NCBI RefSeq assembly: GCF_003254465.1
Contig: NZ_QDFI01000010.1
Location: 1 to 64,000, forward strand
Direction: 5' to 3'
DNA from: Meridianimarinicoccus zhengii
GTDB taxonomy: Bacteria; Pseudomonadota; Alphaproteobacteria; Rhodobacterales; Rhodobacteraceae
Length of the DNA: 64,000 nt
Numbering within the stretch: the first letter of the stretch is position 1; each line of letters begins with the position of its first letter. Under the pieces are notes generated by a model. It was not told the origin of the DNA and made no database searches. It saw only the letters and a program-made list of their open reading frames with translations. The translations under genes were made by a program, and so were the position numbers. Positions 1-8,749 of this stretch are shown here, piece after piece.

Positions 1-470
1 ACCAGCGTCGCGATCCGGCCGTTGCCCGCCCGCGCCGCGCGGATCGCCGCCGCCCCGTCCCCCGCGACGCTGCCCGCATCCGCCGCGATGCGCGTCCAGT
101 GGCTGACCGCGCGGCTGATCCCCGCAAGGTCCCCCTTCAGCGGGCTTTCATAGGCCTGATGCCGGGTCGCGTGATCCCCCACCACGTTCACGACACCCGA
201 CCCAGCCTTGCGCGCGTTGTGCAGGTTGGCGAGCGCATTGCCCAAGCCGGGACCAAGGTGCAGCAGCGTCGCCGCCACGTCCTGCTTCATGCGGAAATAC
301 CCGTCGGCAGCACCCGAGGCACCGCCCTCGAACAGGCACAGCACACAGCGCATCGCGGGATGGGCATCGAGCGCGCCCACGAAATGCATCTCGGACGTGC
401 CGGGATTGGCGAAAACGGTATCGACGCCATGGGCCAGCAGGGTCTTCACAAGCGTCTCGGCACCGTTCAT
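1..470 (-). CDS. TPP-dependent enzyme, acetolactate-synthase large-subunit-like (partial)
   Basis: Only the first ~156 residues are inside the window; the gene runs off the left edge. The start ATG is followed by MNGAETLVKTLLAHGVDTVF. The N-terminal pyrimidine-binding domain of the IlvB/benzoylformate-decarboxylase superfamily is clear: FANPGTSE at residues 20-27 and LFEGGASGAADGY around 47-58, with Glu48 in the place of the glutamate that activates the TPP aminopyrimidine in this superfamily, then LGPGLGNALANLHNA. The reaction cannot be named because the FAD/TPP-binding C-terminal domains are missing. Acetolactate synthase-like, benzoylformate decarboxylase and oxalyl-CoA decarboxylase-like enzymes all share this N-terminus. 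It lies downstream of the M20 amidohydrolase on the same strand, with an inverted repeat between them. Family assignment is secure; substrate is unknown. Confidence 0.85.
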   Translation of the reverse strand, partial: MNGAETLVKTLLAHGVDTVFANPGTSEMHFVGALDAHPAMRCVLCLFEGGASGAADGYFRMKQDVAATLLHLGPGLGNALANLHNARKAGSGVVNVVGDHATRHQAYESPLKGDLAGISRAVSHWTRIAADAGSVAGDGAAAIRAARAGNGRIATL

Positions 471-564
471 CGCGTCATCCGGTCTGGGTCAGGTCCGCGC
501 AGACTAGACCGGCGCGCACATCCCTGCCAGCCGCAAACAATGATCCGGCTCGTCGGTGCCAGAA

Positions 565-584
565 TTCAAGATATATCACTTGAA
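565..584. promoter_or_regulatory. Inverted repeat TTCAAG-N8-CTTGAA upstream of the TPP enzyme
   Basis: Perfect 6-bp arms (TTCAAG and CTTGAA) flank an AT-rich 8-base spacer in otherwise GC-rich DNA, between the end of the M20 amidohydrolase gene and the start of the TPP-enzyme gene. The size, spacing and AT-rich surroundings fit an operator for a dimeric regulator. No regulator gene is adjacent inside the window, so the binding protein is unknown. Confidence 0.4.
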
Positions 585-607
585 AACATATTATTGGCGC
601 GCGATCC

Positions 608-1843
608 TCATGTCACTGACACAAGCTCTGCAAGCGCCGCCAGCATCACCTCCACCCCCCGCAAGACATCGGGCCAGTCGGTCCATTCGCCGGGCGCGTG
701 GCTGATCCCGCCGCGGCTGGGCACGAACACGAGCGCCGACGGGCAGAGCGTCTGCATGGTTTGCGCATCATGGCCCGCGCCTGACGGCATAGCCATCGCC
801 ACGTGCCCGCAACGTGCCGCGGCCCGCGCCAGCACGTCGCGCAGCCCGGCATCCAGCGCCACGGGGGCGATCCAGCTGCGGTCTTCCACCGCCGCCGTCA
901 GCCCGTTCGCGGTGGTCGCCCCCGCGATCGCCGCCTCCAGTTCCGCGCGCAGCCCGCGCATCACCTCTTCGTCGGTGTCGCGCAGCACGACCGAGAACAC
1001 GGCCCGCCCCGGAACCGTGTGCACCTCGTCCGGGCTCAGCGCGACCTTGCCGATGGTGATGCGCGACTGGTCGGTGCCGTGATCCGCGATCAGGCTCGGG
1101 ATGCGCGCGCCGACCTGCGCCAGTCCCGCGAAGGCATCGGCGCGCATCTCCATCGGCGTCGTGCCCGAGTGGTTGGCCTGTCCCTCAAGCGTAACCTGCA
1201 ACACGCTGCAGCCCGACACGGCCGTGACCAGCCCCGCGGGTATCCCGGCGGCTTCCAGCACCGGCCCCTGTTCGATGTGCAGTTCCAGAAACGCAGCGGC
1301 ATGGCCGGGGGGCAGGGCGGCGCTGTCCGCCGCCGCCGGGTCCAGCCCCTGCGCGCGCATCGCATCCGTCAGCGCGACACCGTCGGCGTCATGCGCCTGT
1401 GCCACCCAGTCCGCACCTGCCAGCCCGGCCAGCGCCTGGCTGCCCAGCATCCCGCCGAAGCGGCCTTCCTCCTCGGCGGTGGCGACGACCTCGATGGCGC
1501 GGGCGGGCGAGACCTTCGCGTCCCGCAGCGCCCGCACGCATTCCAGCGCGACCGCGACCCCCAGCGCACCGTCGAACGCGCCCCCCTGCGGCACGGTGTC
1601 AAGATGCGACCCGACCAGGATCGCGGGCCCGTCCACCGGGCCGAACCGCCCGAAGACGTTACCGACCGCGTCGCGGCGCACCGCCAGCCCGTCGCGCGCC
1701 ATCTGGTCCGCGAACCAGTCCCGCACGGCCATGTCGGCCTCGGAATAGCCCACCCGGTTGAAGCCGCCGGTCTCAGGATCGCGCCCGAACCCGTTGATCC
1801 CTTTGAGAAGCTCTTGCAGGCGGTCGGGGTCGATCCGAGGCAC
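608..1843 (-). CDS. M20-family Zn-dependent amidohydrolase (N-carbamoyl-L-amino acid hydrolase / allantoate amidohydrolase type)
   Basis: Predicted 411-residue metallo-amidase that hydrolyses a carbamoyl or ureido group from an amino-acid-like substrate in the cytoplasm. Visible metal-binding motifs are GSHLDTV (His80), GAFDG (Asp91) and AEEEGRF (Glu124-126), followed by LHIEQGP and the dimerisation-domain segment ANHSGTTPM. These are typical of HyuC/AllC/beta-ureidopropionase-like enzymes of about 410 residues. I chose the GTG start (VPRIDPDRL) because AAGGA lies nine bases upstream; the frame stays open for 38 more codons but that extension is unlike the family. It is divergent from the dipeptide-type ABC importer and followed by a TPP enzyme, which suggests the importer brings in an amide or carbamoyl compound. 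The exact substrate cannot be read from sequence. Confidence 0.85.
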   Translation of the reverse strand: MPRIDPDRLQELLKGINGFGRDPETGGFNRVGYSEADMAVRDWFADQMARDGLAVRRDAVGNVFGRFGPVDGPAILVGSHLDTVPQGGAFDGALGVAVALECVRALRDAKVSPARAIEVVATAEEEGRFGGMLGSQALAGLAGADWVAQAHDADGVALTDAMRAQGLDPAAADSAALPPGHAAAFLELHIEQGPVLEAAGIPAGLVTAVSGCSVLQVTLEGQANHSGTTPMEMRADAFAGLAQVGARIPSLIADHGTDQSRITIGKVALSPDEVHTVPGRAVFSVVLRDTDEEVMRGLRAELEAAIAGATTANGLTAAVEDRSWIAPVALDAGLRDVLARAAARCGHVAMAMPSGAGHDAQTMQTLCPSALVFVPSRGGISHAPGEWTDWPDVLRGVEVMLAALAELVSVT

Positions 1844-1995
1844 TGGCGTCTGTCCTTTCCTGTGCGGTTGCGCGGCCCGGTTTCCCGTCGCCGCGGTGAC
1901 ACCCCCGATCCGGGGCGCTTTTTTCGCCCCCAAGGGTTGCGCTGCCCCCGGTGACAAGGGGTAGTCTTGGAAAAAGCATAACAGGGAGAAAACCG

Positions 1996-3552
1996 ATGAA
2001 ACACCTCGTCAGGGGCGTTTTCCTGGGGCTGGCCATCGCGGTCGCCCCCATGGCGCAGGCCCAGACCCCACCCGGCGTGCTGGTGGTCGGCCAGATCGCG
2101 GAACCCAAGTCGCTCGACCCGCACGCGGTCACGGCGGTCAACGATTTCCGCATCCTGATGAACGTCTATGACGGGCTGGTGCGCTATGCCCCCGGCACGC
2201 TGGAGGTCGAACCGGCGCTGGCTGAAAGCTGGGAGGTGTCCGAGGACGGCACCGTTTATACCTTCACCCTGCGCGACGGCGTGACCTTCCACGACGGATC
2301 GGCGCTGACGGCGGACGTGGTGAAGTTCAATTTCGAACGGATGCTGAACGACGATCACCCCTTCGCCGATACCGGGCCGTTCCCGCTCGCCTTCTTCTTC
2401 TCGGCTGTCGAAAGCGTCGAGGCGCTGGACGACCTGACCGTGCGCTTCACGCTCAACGAACCCTACGCGCCGTTCCTGTCCAACCTCGCCTATCCCACGG
2501 GCCTGATCGTCAGCCAGGCCGCGGTGGAGGAGCACGGGGCCGATTTCGGGCGCAACCCGTCGGGCACCGGTGCCTACCGCGTCGTGGACTGGACCGCGAA
2601 CCAGCGCGTCGTGGCCGAGGCCAACCCGGACTACTGGGACGGCGCGCCGGACCTTCAGGCCGTGATCTTCCGCCCCATCACCGACGCCAACACCCGCATC
2701 GCGGAAATGCTGTCGGGCGGGCTGGATGTCATGGTGGAGGTGCCCCCGGACGCGCTGGCGCAGTTCCGCGACGACGCAAGCTTCGAGGTGCTCGAACAGG
2801 CCGGGCCGCACCTGTGGTTCCTGATCCTGAACACCCGCGAAGGGCCGTTTGCGGACCAGCGCGTGCGGCAGGCCGCCAACTACGCCATCGACAAGACAGC
2901 CCTTGTGGAGGACATCCTGCAAGGCACCGCCGAGGTCGCGGCAAGTCCGACCCCGCCCGCCTTCGCCTGGGCCTATAACGAGGAGTTGGAACCCTATCCG
3001 CATGATCCCGACCGCGCCCGCGCGCTGCTGGCAGAGGCCGGGTATGACGGCGAGACCGTGACCTTCTTCGTGACCGAAGGCGGGTCCGGGATGCTCGACC
3101 CCGTGGCCATGGGCACGGCGATCCAGGCGGATCTGGAAGCGGTCGGCATGGACGTGGCCATCGAGACTTATGAATGGAACACCTTCCTCGGGCAGGTGAA
3201 TCCCGGTCTCGAAGGCAAGGCCGACATGGCCGAGATGGCGTGGATGACCAACGACCCCGACACGCTGCCCTTCCTCGCCCTGCGGACCGAAGCGATGCCG
3301 GACAATGGCGGGTTCAACTCGGGCTACTATTCCAACCCGGAGGTGGATGAACTGCTGAACGAAGCCCGCACGGCCACGGACCAGGACCGCCGGGCGGAGC
3401 TCTACAAGCGGATGCAGACCATCGTGCAGGAAGAAGCCCCCTGGGTCTTCGTCGCCAACTGGAAACAGAACGCCGTGGTCAGCGACCGGGTCAGCGGGTT
3501 GAACCTCGAGCCGTCCTTCTTCCTGCTCCTGCAGGACGTGGCGAAGGATTGA
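1996..3552 (+). CDS. ABC transporter substrate-binding protein, family 5 (dipeptide/oligopeptide/nickel type)
   Basis: Periplasmic ligand-binding component of 518 residues. A Sec signal peptide is visible (MKHLVRGVFLGLAIAV ending APMAQAQ, about 22 residues), followed by the family-5 hallmarks EPKSLDPHA, YDGLVRY, PALAESWEVSEDG and FTLRDGVTFHDGSALTADDV-like text. Length is normal for DppA/OppA proteins. The ATG has AGGGAGAA upstream; the frame is open 15 codons further but that would bury the signal peptide. It is first in a plus-strand operon with a small hypothetical gene, two permease modules and two ATPase modules. A stable hairpin follows the stop codon. The ligand could be a peptide, an opine or a modified amino acid; the divergent M20 amidohydrolase favours an N-substituted amino acid. 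Confidence 0.9.
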   Translation: MKHLVRGVFLGLAIAVAPMAQAQTPPGVLVVGQIAEPKSLDPHAVTAVNDFRILMNVYDGLVRYAPGTLEVEPALAESWEVSEDGTVYTFTLRDGVTFHDGSALTADVVKFNFERMLNDDHPFADTGPFPLAFFFSAVESVEALDDLTVRFTLNEPYAPFLSNLAYPTGLIVSQAAVEEHGADFGRNPSGTGAYRVVDWTANQRVVAEANPDYWDGAPDLQAVIFRPITDANTRIAEMLSGGLDVMVEVPPDALAQFRDDASFEVLEQAGPHLWFLILNTREGPFADQRVRQAANYAIDKTALVEDILQGTAEVAASPTPPAFAWAYNEELEPYPHDPDRARALLAEAGYDGETVTFFVTEGGSGMLDPVAMGTAIQADLEAVGMDVAIETYEWNTFLGQVNPGLEGKADMAEMAWMTNDPDTLPFLALRTEAMPDNGGFNSGYYSNPEVDELLNEARTATDQDRRAELYKRMQTIVQEEAPWVFVANWKQNAVVSDRVSGLNLEPSFFLLLQDVAKD

Positions 3553-3558
3553 AGACGG

Positions 3559-3584
3559 CCCGGATCGGTCAGGACCGGTCCGGG
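3559..3584 (+). other. Stem-loop directly after the substrate-binding-protein gene
   Basis: CCCGGATCGG pairs with CCGGTCCGGG (ten pairs including one G-U) around a six-base loop. There is no T-run, so it is more likely an mRNA-stabilising or attenuating hairpin than a full terminator. It separates the substrate-binding gene from the permease part of the operon. Confidence 0.5.
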
Positions 3585-3641
3585 ATGCATGCGGTTGGCG
3601 GTGGCGGGCTTGGCGTGTCCCGCACATAAGGAAACCTGGCC

Positions 3642-4010
3642 ATGTGGTTCGACGACCTGAAGAAAGTGCTTGGCGATCATTATTCCAGCAATCATCCCGC
3701 GGATGTCGTCGGCTACTTGCGCGGTTCGAAGCAGCCCGGCGTCTGGCGCGTGATGGAGAATGCGGGGCGCGGGCAGATGATCGTTCTCGGCAACCGCCCG
3801 CCGACCGAAAAGGAATGGACGGCCGCCGGCGTGAACCAGCGCAGCGACCAGCACGCGATAGCCGTCACGGATCTCGCGGGCTTCCGGCTTCTCTACGGCG
3901 GGTTCATGTACCGGCCCTGGGGCATCATCGTCCCGGATTACGCAGAGGCGGACCGGTACTGGCCGTCGCAGCTGCAAAGCTGGACGCGGAATTTCATGCC
4001 GCCGACATGA
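3642..4010 (+). CDS. Hypothetical protein, 122 aa, inside the ABC importer operon
   Basis: I do not recognise this protein. It begins MWFDDLKKVLGDHYSSNHP and is soluble and aromatic-rich (five Trp, several Tyr), with no signal peptide or membrane span. The start is well supported by AAGGA about ten bases upstream of the ATG. It sits between the substrate-binding protein and the first permease on the same strand, so it is probably co-transcribed with the importer. Possible roles are a small accessory or ligand-processing protein, but nothing in the sequence shows this. It could be an unrelated insertion into the operon; codon usage looks like that of its neighbours. Confidence 0.6.
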   Translation: MWFDDLKKVLGDHYSSNHPADVVGYLRGSKQPGVWRVMENAGRGQMIVLGNRPPTEKEWTAAGVNQRSDQHAIAVTDLAGFRLLYGGFMYRPWGIIVPDYAEADRYWPSQLQSWTRNFMPPT

Positions 4011-4062
4011 GCGGGCATGGCACCGCGGCGCTGGCCGATCGAACGAGGAGTGACCGGCAACA

Positions 4063-5007
4063 ATGATGGCCTACATCGCGAGACGGCTTCTTGCCGTGAT
4101 CCCGGTCCTGTTCGGGCTGACGCTGATCGTGTTCTTCATCATGGCGCTGATCCCGGGCGACCCGGCGACAGCCATCCTCGGCTCCTACGCGACGCCCGAG
4201 AATGTCGAACGGCTGAACCGGCAGCTCGGGCTCGACCGGTCGCTGCCCGAGCAATACCTGATCTGGCTCGGGAACCTCATGCAGGGGGATCTCGGGCGGT
4301 CCTATTCGCTCAACCGCCCCGTGCTGGACGAGGTGACGGAACGCTTCGGCGCGACCCTGATCCTTGCGGGCACGTCGCTGCTGCTGTGTTCCATACTCGG
4401 GCTGCTGGCGGGGGTCGTGTCGGCGGTGCGGCAATACGGGCTCACCGACAAGATCGTGACCTTCGCGGTGCTCATCGGCATCTCCACCCCGTCCTTCTGG
4501 CTGGGGCTGCTGCTGATCCTCGTGTTCGCGGTGCAGTGGCGGCTGTTCCCCGCGTCGGGCATGTATGCCATCTACGGCGGGGGCGATCTGCCGGACCTGC
4601 TGCGCCACCTTTTCCTGCCCGCGGTCACCCTGTCGGTCGTGGCCACGGGCGTCATCGCGCGGCTGACCCGGACCGCGATGCTGGAGGTGCTGCGCCAAGA
4701 CTACATCCGAACCGCCCGCGCCAAGGGGCTGCACGAGTCCCGCGTGATCTGGCGCCACGCCTTCAAGGCCGCACTCGTGGGCGTGATCCCCGTCATCGGC
4801 ATCCAGGCGGGTTTCGTGCTGGGCGGGGCCGTCTATATCGAGACGGTGTTCCAGTGGCCGGGCATCGGGTCGATGCTGGTCACGGCAATCTCCACCCGCG
4901 ACCTGTTGCTGGTGCAGGGCGGCGTTCTGGTGGTCGCCGCGGCCTATGTCCTGTTCAACCTTCTGGCCGATGTGGCGCAGACACTGCTCGACCCGCGGCT
5001 GCGCTGA
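4063..5007 (+). CDS. ABC transporter permease, DppB/OppB type
   Basis: Inner-membrane permease of 314 residues, the usual length for the B-type permease of peptide/nickel importers. It starts MMAYIARRLLAVIPVLFGLT, the standard first transmembrane helix, followed by PGDPA and LGLDRSLPEQYLIWLGN, then the long periplasmic loop. The cytoplasmic EAA-like loop (DYIRTARAKGLHESRVIWRH), which docks on the ATPase, is present. The C-terminus LLADVAQTLLDPRLR is typical. A second in-frame ATG follows immediately. The stop codon TGA shares its last base with the ATG of the next gene (TGATG), indicating translational coupling. It pairs with the permease half of the downstream fusion protein. Confidence 0.93.
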   Translation: MMAYIARRLLAVIPVLFGLTLIVFFIMALIPGDPATAILGSYATPENVERLNRQLGLDRSLPEQYLIWLGNLMQGDLGRSYSLNRPVLDEVTERFGATLILAGTSLLLCSILGLLAGVVSAVRQYGLTDKIVTFAVLIGISTPSFWLGLLLILVFAVQWRLFPASGMYAIYGGGDLPDLLRHLFLPAVTLSVVATGVIARLTRTAMLEVLRQDYIRTARAKGLHESRVIWRHAFKAALVGVIPVIGIQAGFVLGGAVYIETVFQWPGIGSMLVTAISTRDLLLVQGGVLVVAAAYVLFNLLADVAQTLLDPRLR

Positions 5008-6929
5008 TGGCTGTCGCGTCAGCCCCGCCAAAGGCCCGCCGCACCACCCCGTGGTCGCTGCTCGCGCGCAACCAACTCGCCGTCGCGGGGCTGGCGGTGG
5101 TCGTCGCGGTGTGCCTGATCGCCCTCGCGGCCCCGATCCTGCCGCTCGCCGACCCCGACGCGACCGCCCCCGCGAACCGGCTCCTGCCGCCGGGCACGCC
5201 GGGCCACCCGCTGGGCACGGACGCGCTGGGGCGGGACCTCATGTCCCGGCTCATATGGGGCGCGCGGGTGTCCATCGCCGTGGGTCTTTCGGCCACGCTG
5301 ATCGCCGCGTTCTTCGGCTCGCTCATCGGGCTGGTGGCGGGCTACGCGGGCGGGCGCGTGGACAACTGGCTGATGCGCGGCATCGACATGGTCATGGCCT
5401 TTCCCTACATCCTGCTCGCCCTCGCCATCGTCGCGGTGCTGGGGCCGGGGCTGCTGAACGCGCTCTACGCCATCGCCATCGTCAATGTGCCGTTCTTCGC
5501 CCGCAACATCCGCGGGATCACGCTCGGCCTCGCGCGGCGGGAATTCGTCGATGCCGCGCGCCTGTCGGGCAAGGGCCACGCGCGGATCGTGCTGACCGAG
5601 GTGCTGCCGAATGTCCTGCCGGTCATCGTCATCACCATGTCCACCACAGTGGGCTGGATGATCCTGGAAACGGCGGGGCTGTCTTTCCTCGGGCTCGGCG
5701 CGCAGCCCCCGCAGGCCGACCTCGGCTCGATGCTGGGGGAAGGGCGGCGCGTGCTCTTCACCGACCCACACGTGTCCATCGTGCCGGGGCTTGCGATCCT
5801 CGTGCTGGTCATGGGGATCAACCTGCTGGGCGACGGCATCCGCGACGTGCTGGACCCGCGACTGAAATCCGGCGCGCTCAGCCGCCCCGTGGCGCGCACC
5901 GCGGTACTGCGCGGCGCGGCCCCCGAGGCCCCCGCCCATCCCGGCGCCGTGCTGGAACTGCAGGGGCTGGAGACGCAGTTCCACGTGGGCGGGTCGGTCT
6001 ACCGCGCCGTGGGCGGGGTGGACCTACATCTGCAACCGGGGGAATGCGTGGGGCTGGTGGGCGAAAGCGGGTCGGGCAAGTCGGTCACGGCCATGTCGGT
6101 GATGGGGCTCGTGCCCACGCCGCCGGGGCGCATCGCGGGCGGGGCCGCGTGGCTGGAGGGCACCGACATGTTCGCCATGACCGACGAGGACGTGCGTCTG
6201 CGCCGGGGCCGCGACGTGGCCCATGTCTTTCAGGACCCGCTGGGCACGCTGCACCCGCTCTACACCGTGGGCGACCAGATCGTGGAGGCGATCCAGGCCC
6301 ACGCCCCGCTGCCGCGCCGCGACGCGGAGGCCAAGGCGCGCGACCTGCTCGCCCTCGTGCGCATCCCGAACCCCGGCGAGCGGATGGCGGCCTATCCGCA
6401 CGAACTGTCGGGGGGCATGCGCCAGCGGGTCTGCATCGCCATGGCGCTGGCGAACGATCCCAAGGTGCTGATCGCGGACGAGCCCACGACCGCGCTCGAC
6501 GTGACGGTGCAGGCGCAGGTGCTCACGCTGATGGACCGGCTGCGGCGCGACCGCGACAGCGCCATCCTGTTCATCACCCACGACTTCGGCGTCGTCTCGG
6601 CGATCTGCGACCGGGTGGCGGTGATGTATGCGGGCCGGATCGTGGAAACCGGCCCGACCGAGGCGGTGCTGGCGGCCCCCGCCCATCCCTATACCGACCG
6701 GCTGATCGCCTGCGTGCCGGTGCTGGGCGACCCGGACCGGCGGCTCGACGCGATCGAAGGGCGCCCACCCGTCGTCAACGCGCTGCCGAGGGGCTGCGCC
6801 TTCGCCGATCGCTGCCCGCGCGTGCGGGACGACTGCCGCGCCGCCGACATCGCGCTGATCGACCGCGGCAACGGGCGCGCGGTGCGCTGTCTCTTCCCGG
6901 TGGACGCCCCGGAGACCGGGCATGACTGA
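5007..6929 (+). CDS. Fused ABC permease (DppC type) and ATP-binding protein (DppD type)
   Basis: One 640-residue reading frame carries two components that are usually separate. Residues ~1-295 are a DppC-type permease: N-terminal helix, [19 protein letters not shown], an EAA loop around [15 protein letters not shown], and the ending [12 protein letters not shown]. After a short linker ([20 protein letters not shown]) residues ~315-640 are a DppD-type ATPase with Walker A GESGSGKS (~352-360), ABC signature LSGGMRQR (~466), Walker [10 protein letters not shown] (~486), the H-loop ITHDFG, and the oligopeptide-ATPase C-terminal cysteine motif ([15 protein letters not shown]). There is no stop or plausible start between the halves. 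The start overlaps the upstream permease stop and the end overlaps the next ATPase gene by eight bases. Confidence 0.92.
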   Translation: MAVASAPPKARRTTPWSLLARNQLAVAGLAVVVAVCLIALAAPILPLADPDATAPANRLLPPGTPGHPLGTDALGRDLMSRLIWGARVSIAVGLSATLIAAFFGSLIGLVAGYAGGRVDNWLMRGIDMVMAFPYILLALAIVAVLGPGLLNALYAIAIVNVPFFARNIRGITLGLARREFVDAARLSGKGHARIVLTEVLPNVLPVIVITMSTTVGWMILETAGLSFLGLGAQPPQADLGSMLGEGRRVLFTDPHVSIVPGLAILVLVMGINLLGDGIRDVLDPRLKSGALSRPVARTAVLRGAAPEAPAHPGAVLELQGLETQFHVGGSVYRAVGGVDLHLQPGECVGLVGESGSGKSVTAMSVMGLVPTPPGRIAGGAAWLEGTDMFAMTDEDVRLRRGRDVAHVFQDPLGTLHPLYTVGDQIVEAIQAHAPLPRRDAEAKARDLLALVRIPNPGERMAAYPHELSGGMRQRVCIAMALANDPKVLIADEPTTALDVTVQAQVLTLMDRLRRDRDSAILFITHDFGVVSAICDRVAVMYAGRIVETGPTEAVLAAPAHPYTDRLIACVPVLGDPDRRLDAIEGRPPVVNALPRGCAFADRCPRVRDDCRAADIALIDRGNGRAVRCLFPVDAPETGHD

Positions 6930-7896
6930 GCCTCTCGTGACCATGGACGGCGTGGGCCGCGTCTTCGGCGGCGGCAAGACGCTCTTCGGCAAGCCGCTGC
7001 CGGCGGTGCACGCGGTGCAGGACGTGTCGCTGCAGGTGGGGCAAGGCGAGACGCTCGGCATCGTCGGCGAATCCGGCTGCGGCAAGTCCACGCTGGCACG
7101 GATGCTCGTGGGGCTCGATACGCCCACGGGCGGGACGATCCGGTTGGGGGACACGGACTTGGTGGCCGAAGGGCGGCGCGACCCCGCGCGGCTGGCGCGG
7201 CGCGCGCAATACGTGTTCCAGGATCCCATCGCGTCCCTCAACCCGCGCAAGACGATCCGCACGATCCTCGAGGCCCCGCTGCGCCACCTCGTCGGCCTGT
7301 CCGGCGACGCGCGGGAAGCGCGGCTGGAGGCGCTGATGGCGCAGGTCAACCTCGCGCCGGAGTTCCTCGACCGCTACCCGCACGAGTTTTCCGGCGGGCA
7401 GGCGCAGCGCATCGGCATCGCCCGCGCGCTGGCCCCGGACCCGGCGCTGCTGGTGCTGGACGAACCGGTCTCGGCGCTCGACGTGTCGGTGCAGGCGCAG
7501 GTGCTGAACCTGCTGTCGGACCTGAAGGCGCGGCTGGGGCTGACCTATGTCTTCATCAGCCATGACCTGTCGGTGGTGGAAACGGTCTGCGACCGCGTCG
7601 CGGTGATGTATTTCGGCCGGGTGGTGGAAGTCGGGCCCGTCGACGCGATCTTCAACCGCCCGCGCCATCCCTACACGCGGCTGCTGCTGGACAGCGTGCC
7701 GGTGCCGGGGCGCAAGCCGAACGTGCCCGAGGACGCGAACACCGAACTGCCCGATCCCTACGACCCGCCGCCCGGCTGCGCCTTCCGCGCGCGCTGCCCC
7801 TGGGCCGTCGCCCGCTGCGCGACAGACCGCCCCGCGCTGGACGCAGGCCCCCACGCCGCGGCCTGCTGGGAAGCACCGCCGCCGGAGGCGGCCTGA
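6922..7896 (+). CDS. ABC transporter ATP-binding protein, DppF/OppF type
   Basis: Second ATPase of the importer, 324 residues. Walker A is GESGCGKST (~48-56), the signature is FSGGQAQR (~156), Walker B is LLVLDEPVSALD and the switch region is FISHDLSVV. The C-terminal extension contains the cysteine pattern PGCAFRARCPWAVARC of peptide-importer ATPases, which in the family binds an Fe-S cluster or zinc. It would form a heterodimer with the ATPase half of the upstream fusion. Translation is coupled by an eight-base overlap. The gene ends the operon and is convergent with the TauE/SafE gene. Confidence 0.92.
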   Translation: MTEPLVTMDGVGRVFGGGKTLFGKPLPAVHAVQDVSLQVGQGETLGIVGESGCGKSTLARMLVGLDTPTGGTIRLGDTDLVAEGRRDPARLARRAQYVFQDPIASLNPRKTIRTILEAPLRHLVGLSGDAREARLEALMAQVNLAPEFLDRYPHEFSGGQAQRIGIARALAPDPALLVLDEPVSALDVSVQAQVLNLLSDLKARLGLTYVFISHDLSVVETVCDRVAVMYFGRVVEVGPVDAIFNRPRHPYTRLLLDSVPVPGRKPNVPEDANTELPDPYDPPPGCAFRARCPWAVARCATDRPALDAGPHAAACWEAPPPEAA

Positions 7897-8002
7897 CCGG
7901 ACGCCCCCAAGACTCCCACAGGATTCCTACAAGACTCCTACGGAACGCCGATACGGGTCCGTCGGGGATTCCGCATGGATCGGACACCTCACGCCCCGCG
8001 CC

Positions 8003-8749
8003 TCAGCGAAACAGGAAGGACAGCGTCAGCACCACACCCAGCACCGCCACGCCGATCCGCAGCGGGCGCTCCGGCAAACGTTTGGTCAGCGCAGCGCCGA
8101 TATATCCGCCGAACAGCCCGCCCACCAACACACATCCCGCGGCGGTCCAGTCGGTGAAGCCCGACAGCATCATCGGGATCACCGCTGCGGACTGGATCGC
8201 GGCGGCAAACAGGTTCTTGGCCCCGTTCACCCGGCCAAGGCCAAGCCCGCTCGACGCCGACAGCACCGCGAGCAGCATAAACCCCATGCCCGCCCCGAAG
8301 AACCCGCCATAGAAGCCGATCAGCGCCAGCAGAACGCCCGTCGCGGCACGCAGCCTGTCCCCCGGAAACGCCCACCGCATGAAATCGGTGGTGCGCGGCC
8401 CCAGCACGATCGCCACGACTGCCAGGGCCAGCAGGCCCGGCACGACCTTCACGAAGACCTCGTTGCTGGAATTGACCATCACGACCGCGCCAAGCACCGA
8501 TCCGACCAGCGCGGGGATCATCTGCCGCCCCAGCGCCCGCGCATCGGCCAGCAATTCCCGCCGGTAGAGCCAGACAGCGGGCAGTTGCGCGGGCCAGAGC
8601 GCCACGCCCTGCGTGACGTTCGCCGCGATGGGCGGCAACCCGGTGGCCAGCAGCATCGGGAACACGAACAGCTTCGCCCCGCCCGCCGCCGCGTTGACGG
8701 CACCGCCCACGACACCGGCGGCGATCAGGATCGCGATATCGAGGCTCAT
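8003..8749 (-). CDS. Sulfite exporter TauE/SafE family permease
   Basis: A 248-residue inner-membrane protein with about eight hydrophobic segments. It has the duplicated TauE/SafE features: an N-terminal GGAVNAAAGGAKLFVFPMLL-like motif and a second GFYGGFFGAGMGFMLLAVLS motif in the second half. Family members move sulfite, sulfoacetate or other small organic anions out of the cell. Its ATG overlaps the stop of the upstream GntR gene (ATGA), so the two are one transcript. The partnership suggests the regulator controls its own exporter as well as the divergent FAA-hydrolase/TTT operon. The substrate is not evident. Confidence 0.85.
   Translation of the reverse strand: MSLDIAILIAAGVVGGAVNAAAGGAKLFVFPMLLATGLPPIAANVTQGVALWPAQLPAVWLYRRELLADARALGRQMIPALVGSVLGAVVMVNSSNEVFVKVVPGLLALAVVAIVLGPRTTDFMRWAFPGDRLRAATGVLLALIGFYGGFFGAGMGFMLLAVLSASSGLGLGRVNGAKNLFAAAIQSAAVIPMMLSGFTDWTAAGCVLVGGLFGGYIGAALTKRLPERPLRIGVAVLGVVLTLSFLFR

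Noticed and set aside
1369-3627. A 752-codon minus-strand frame opposite the ABC binding-protein gene
   Set aside because: The plus-strand frame has a signal peptide, ribosome site and family-5 motifs. The antisense product is composition-biased and also covers the M20 gene in another frame.
7909-7941. Two 11-base direct repeats AAGACTCC(C/T)AC 22 bases apart between convergent genes
   Set aside because: Only two imperfect copies, with no array, attachment-site or transposon context. Probably chance or a minor slippage remnant.
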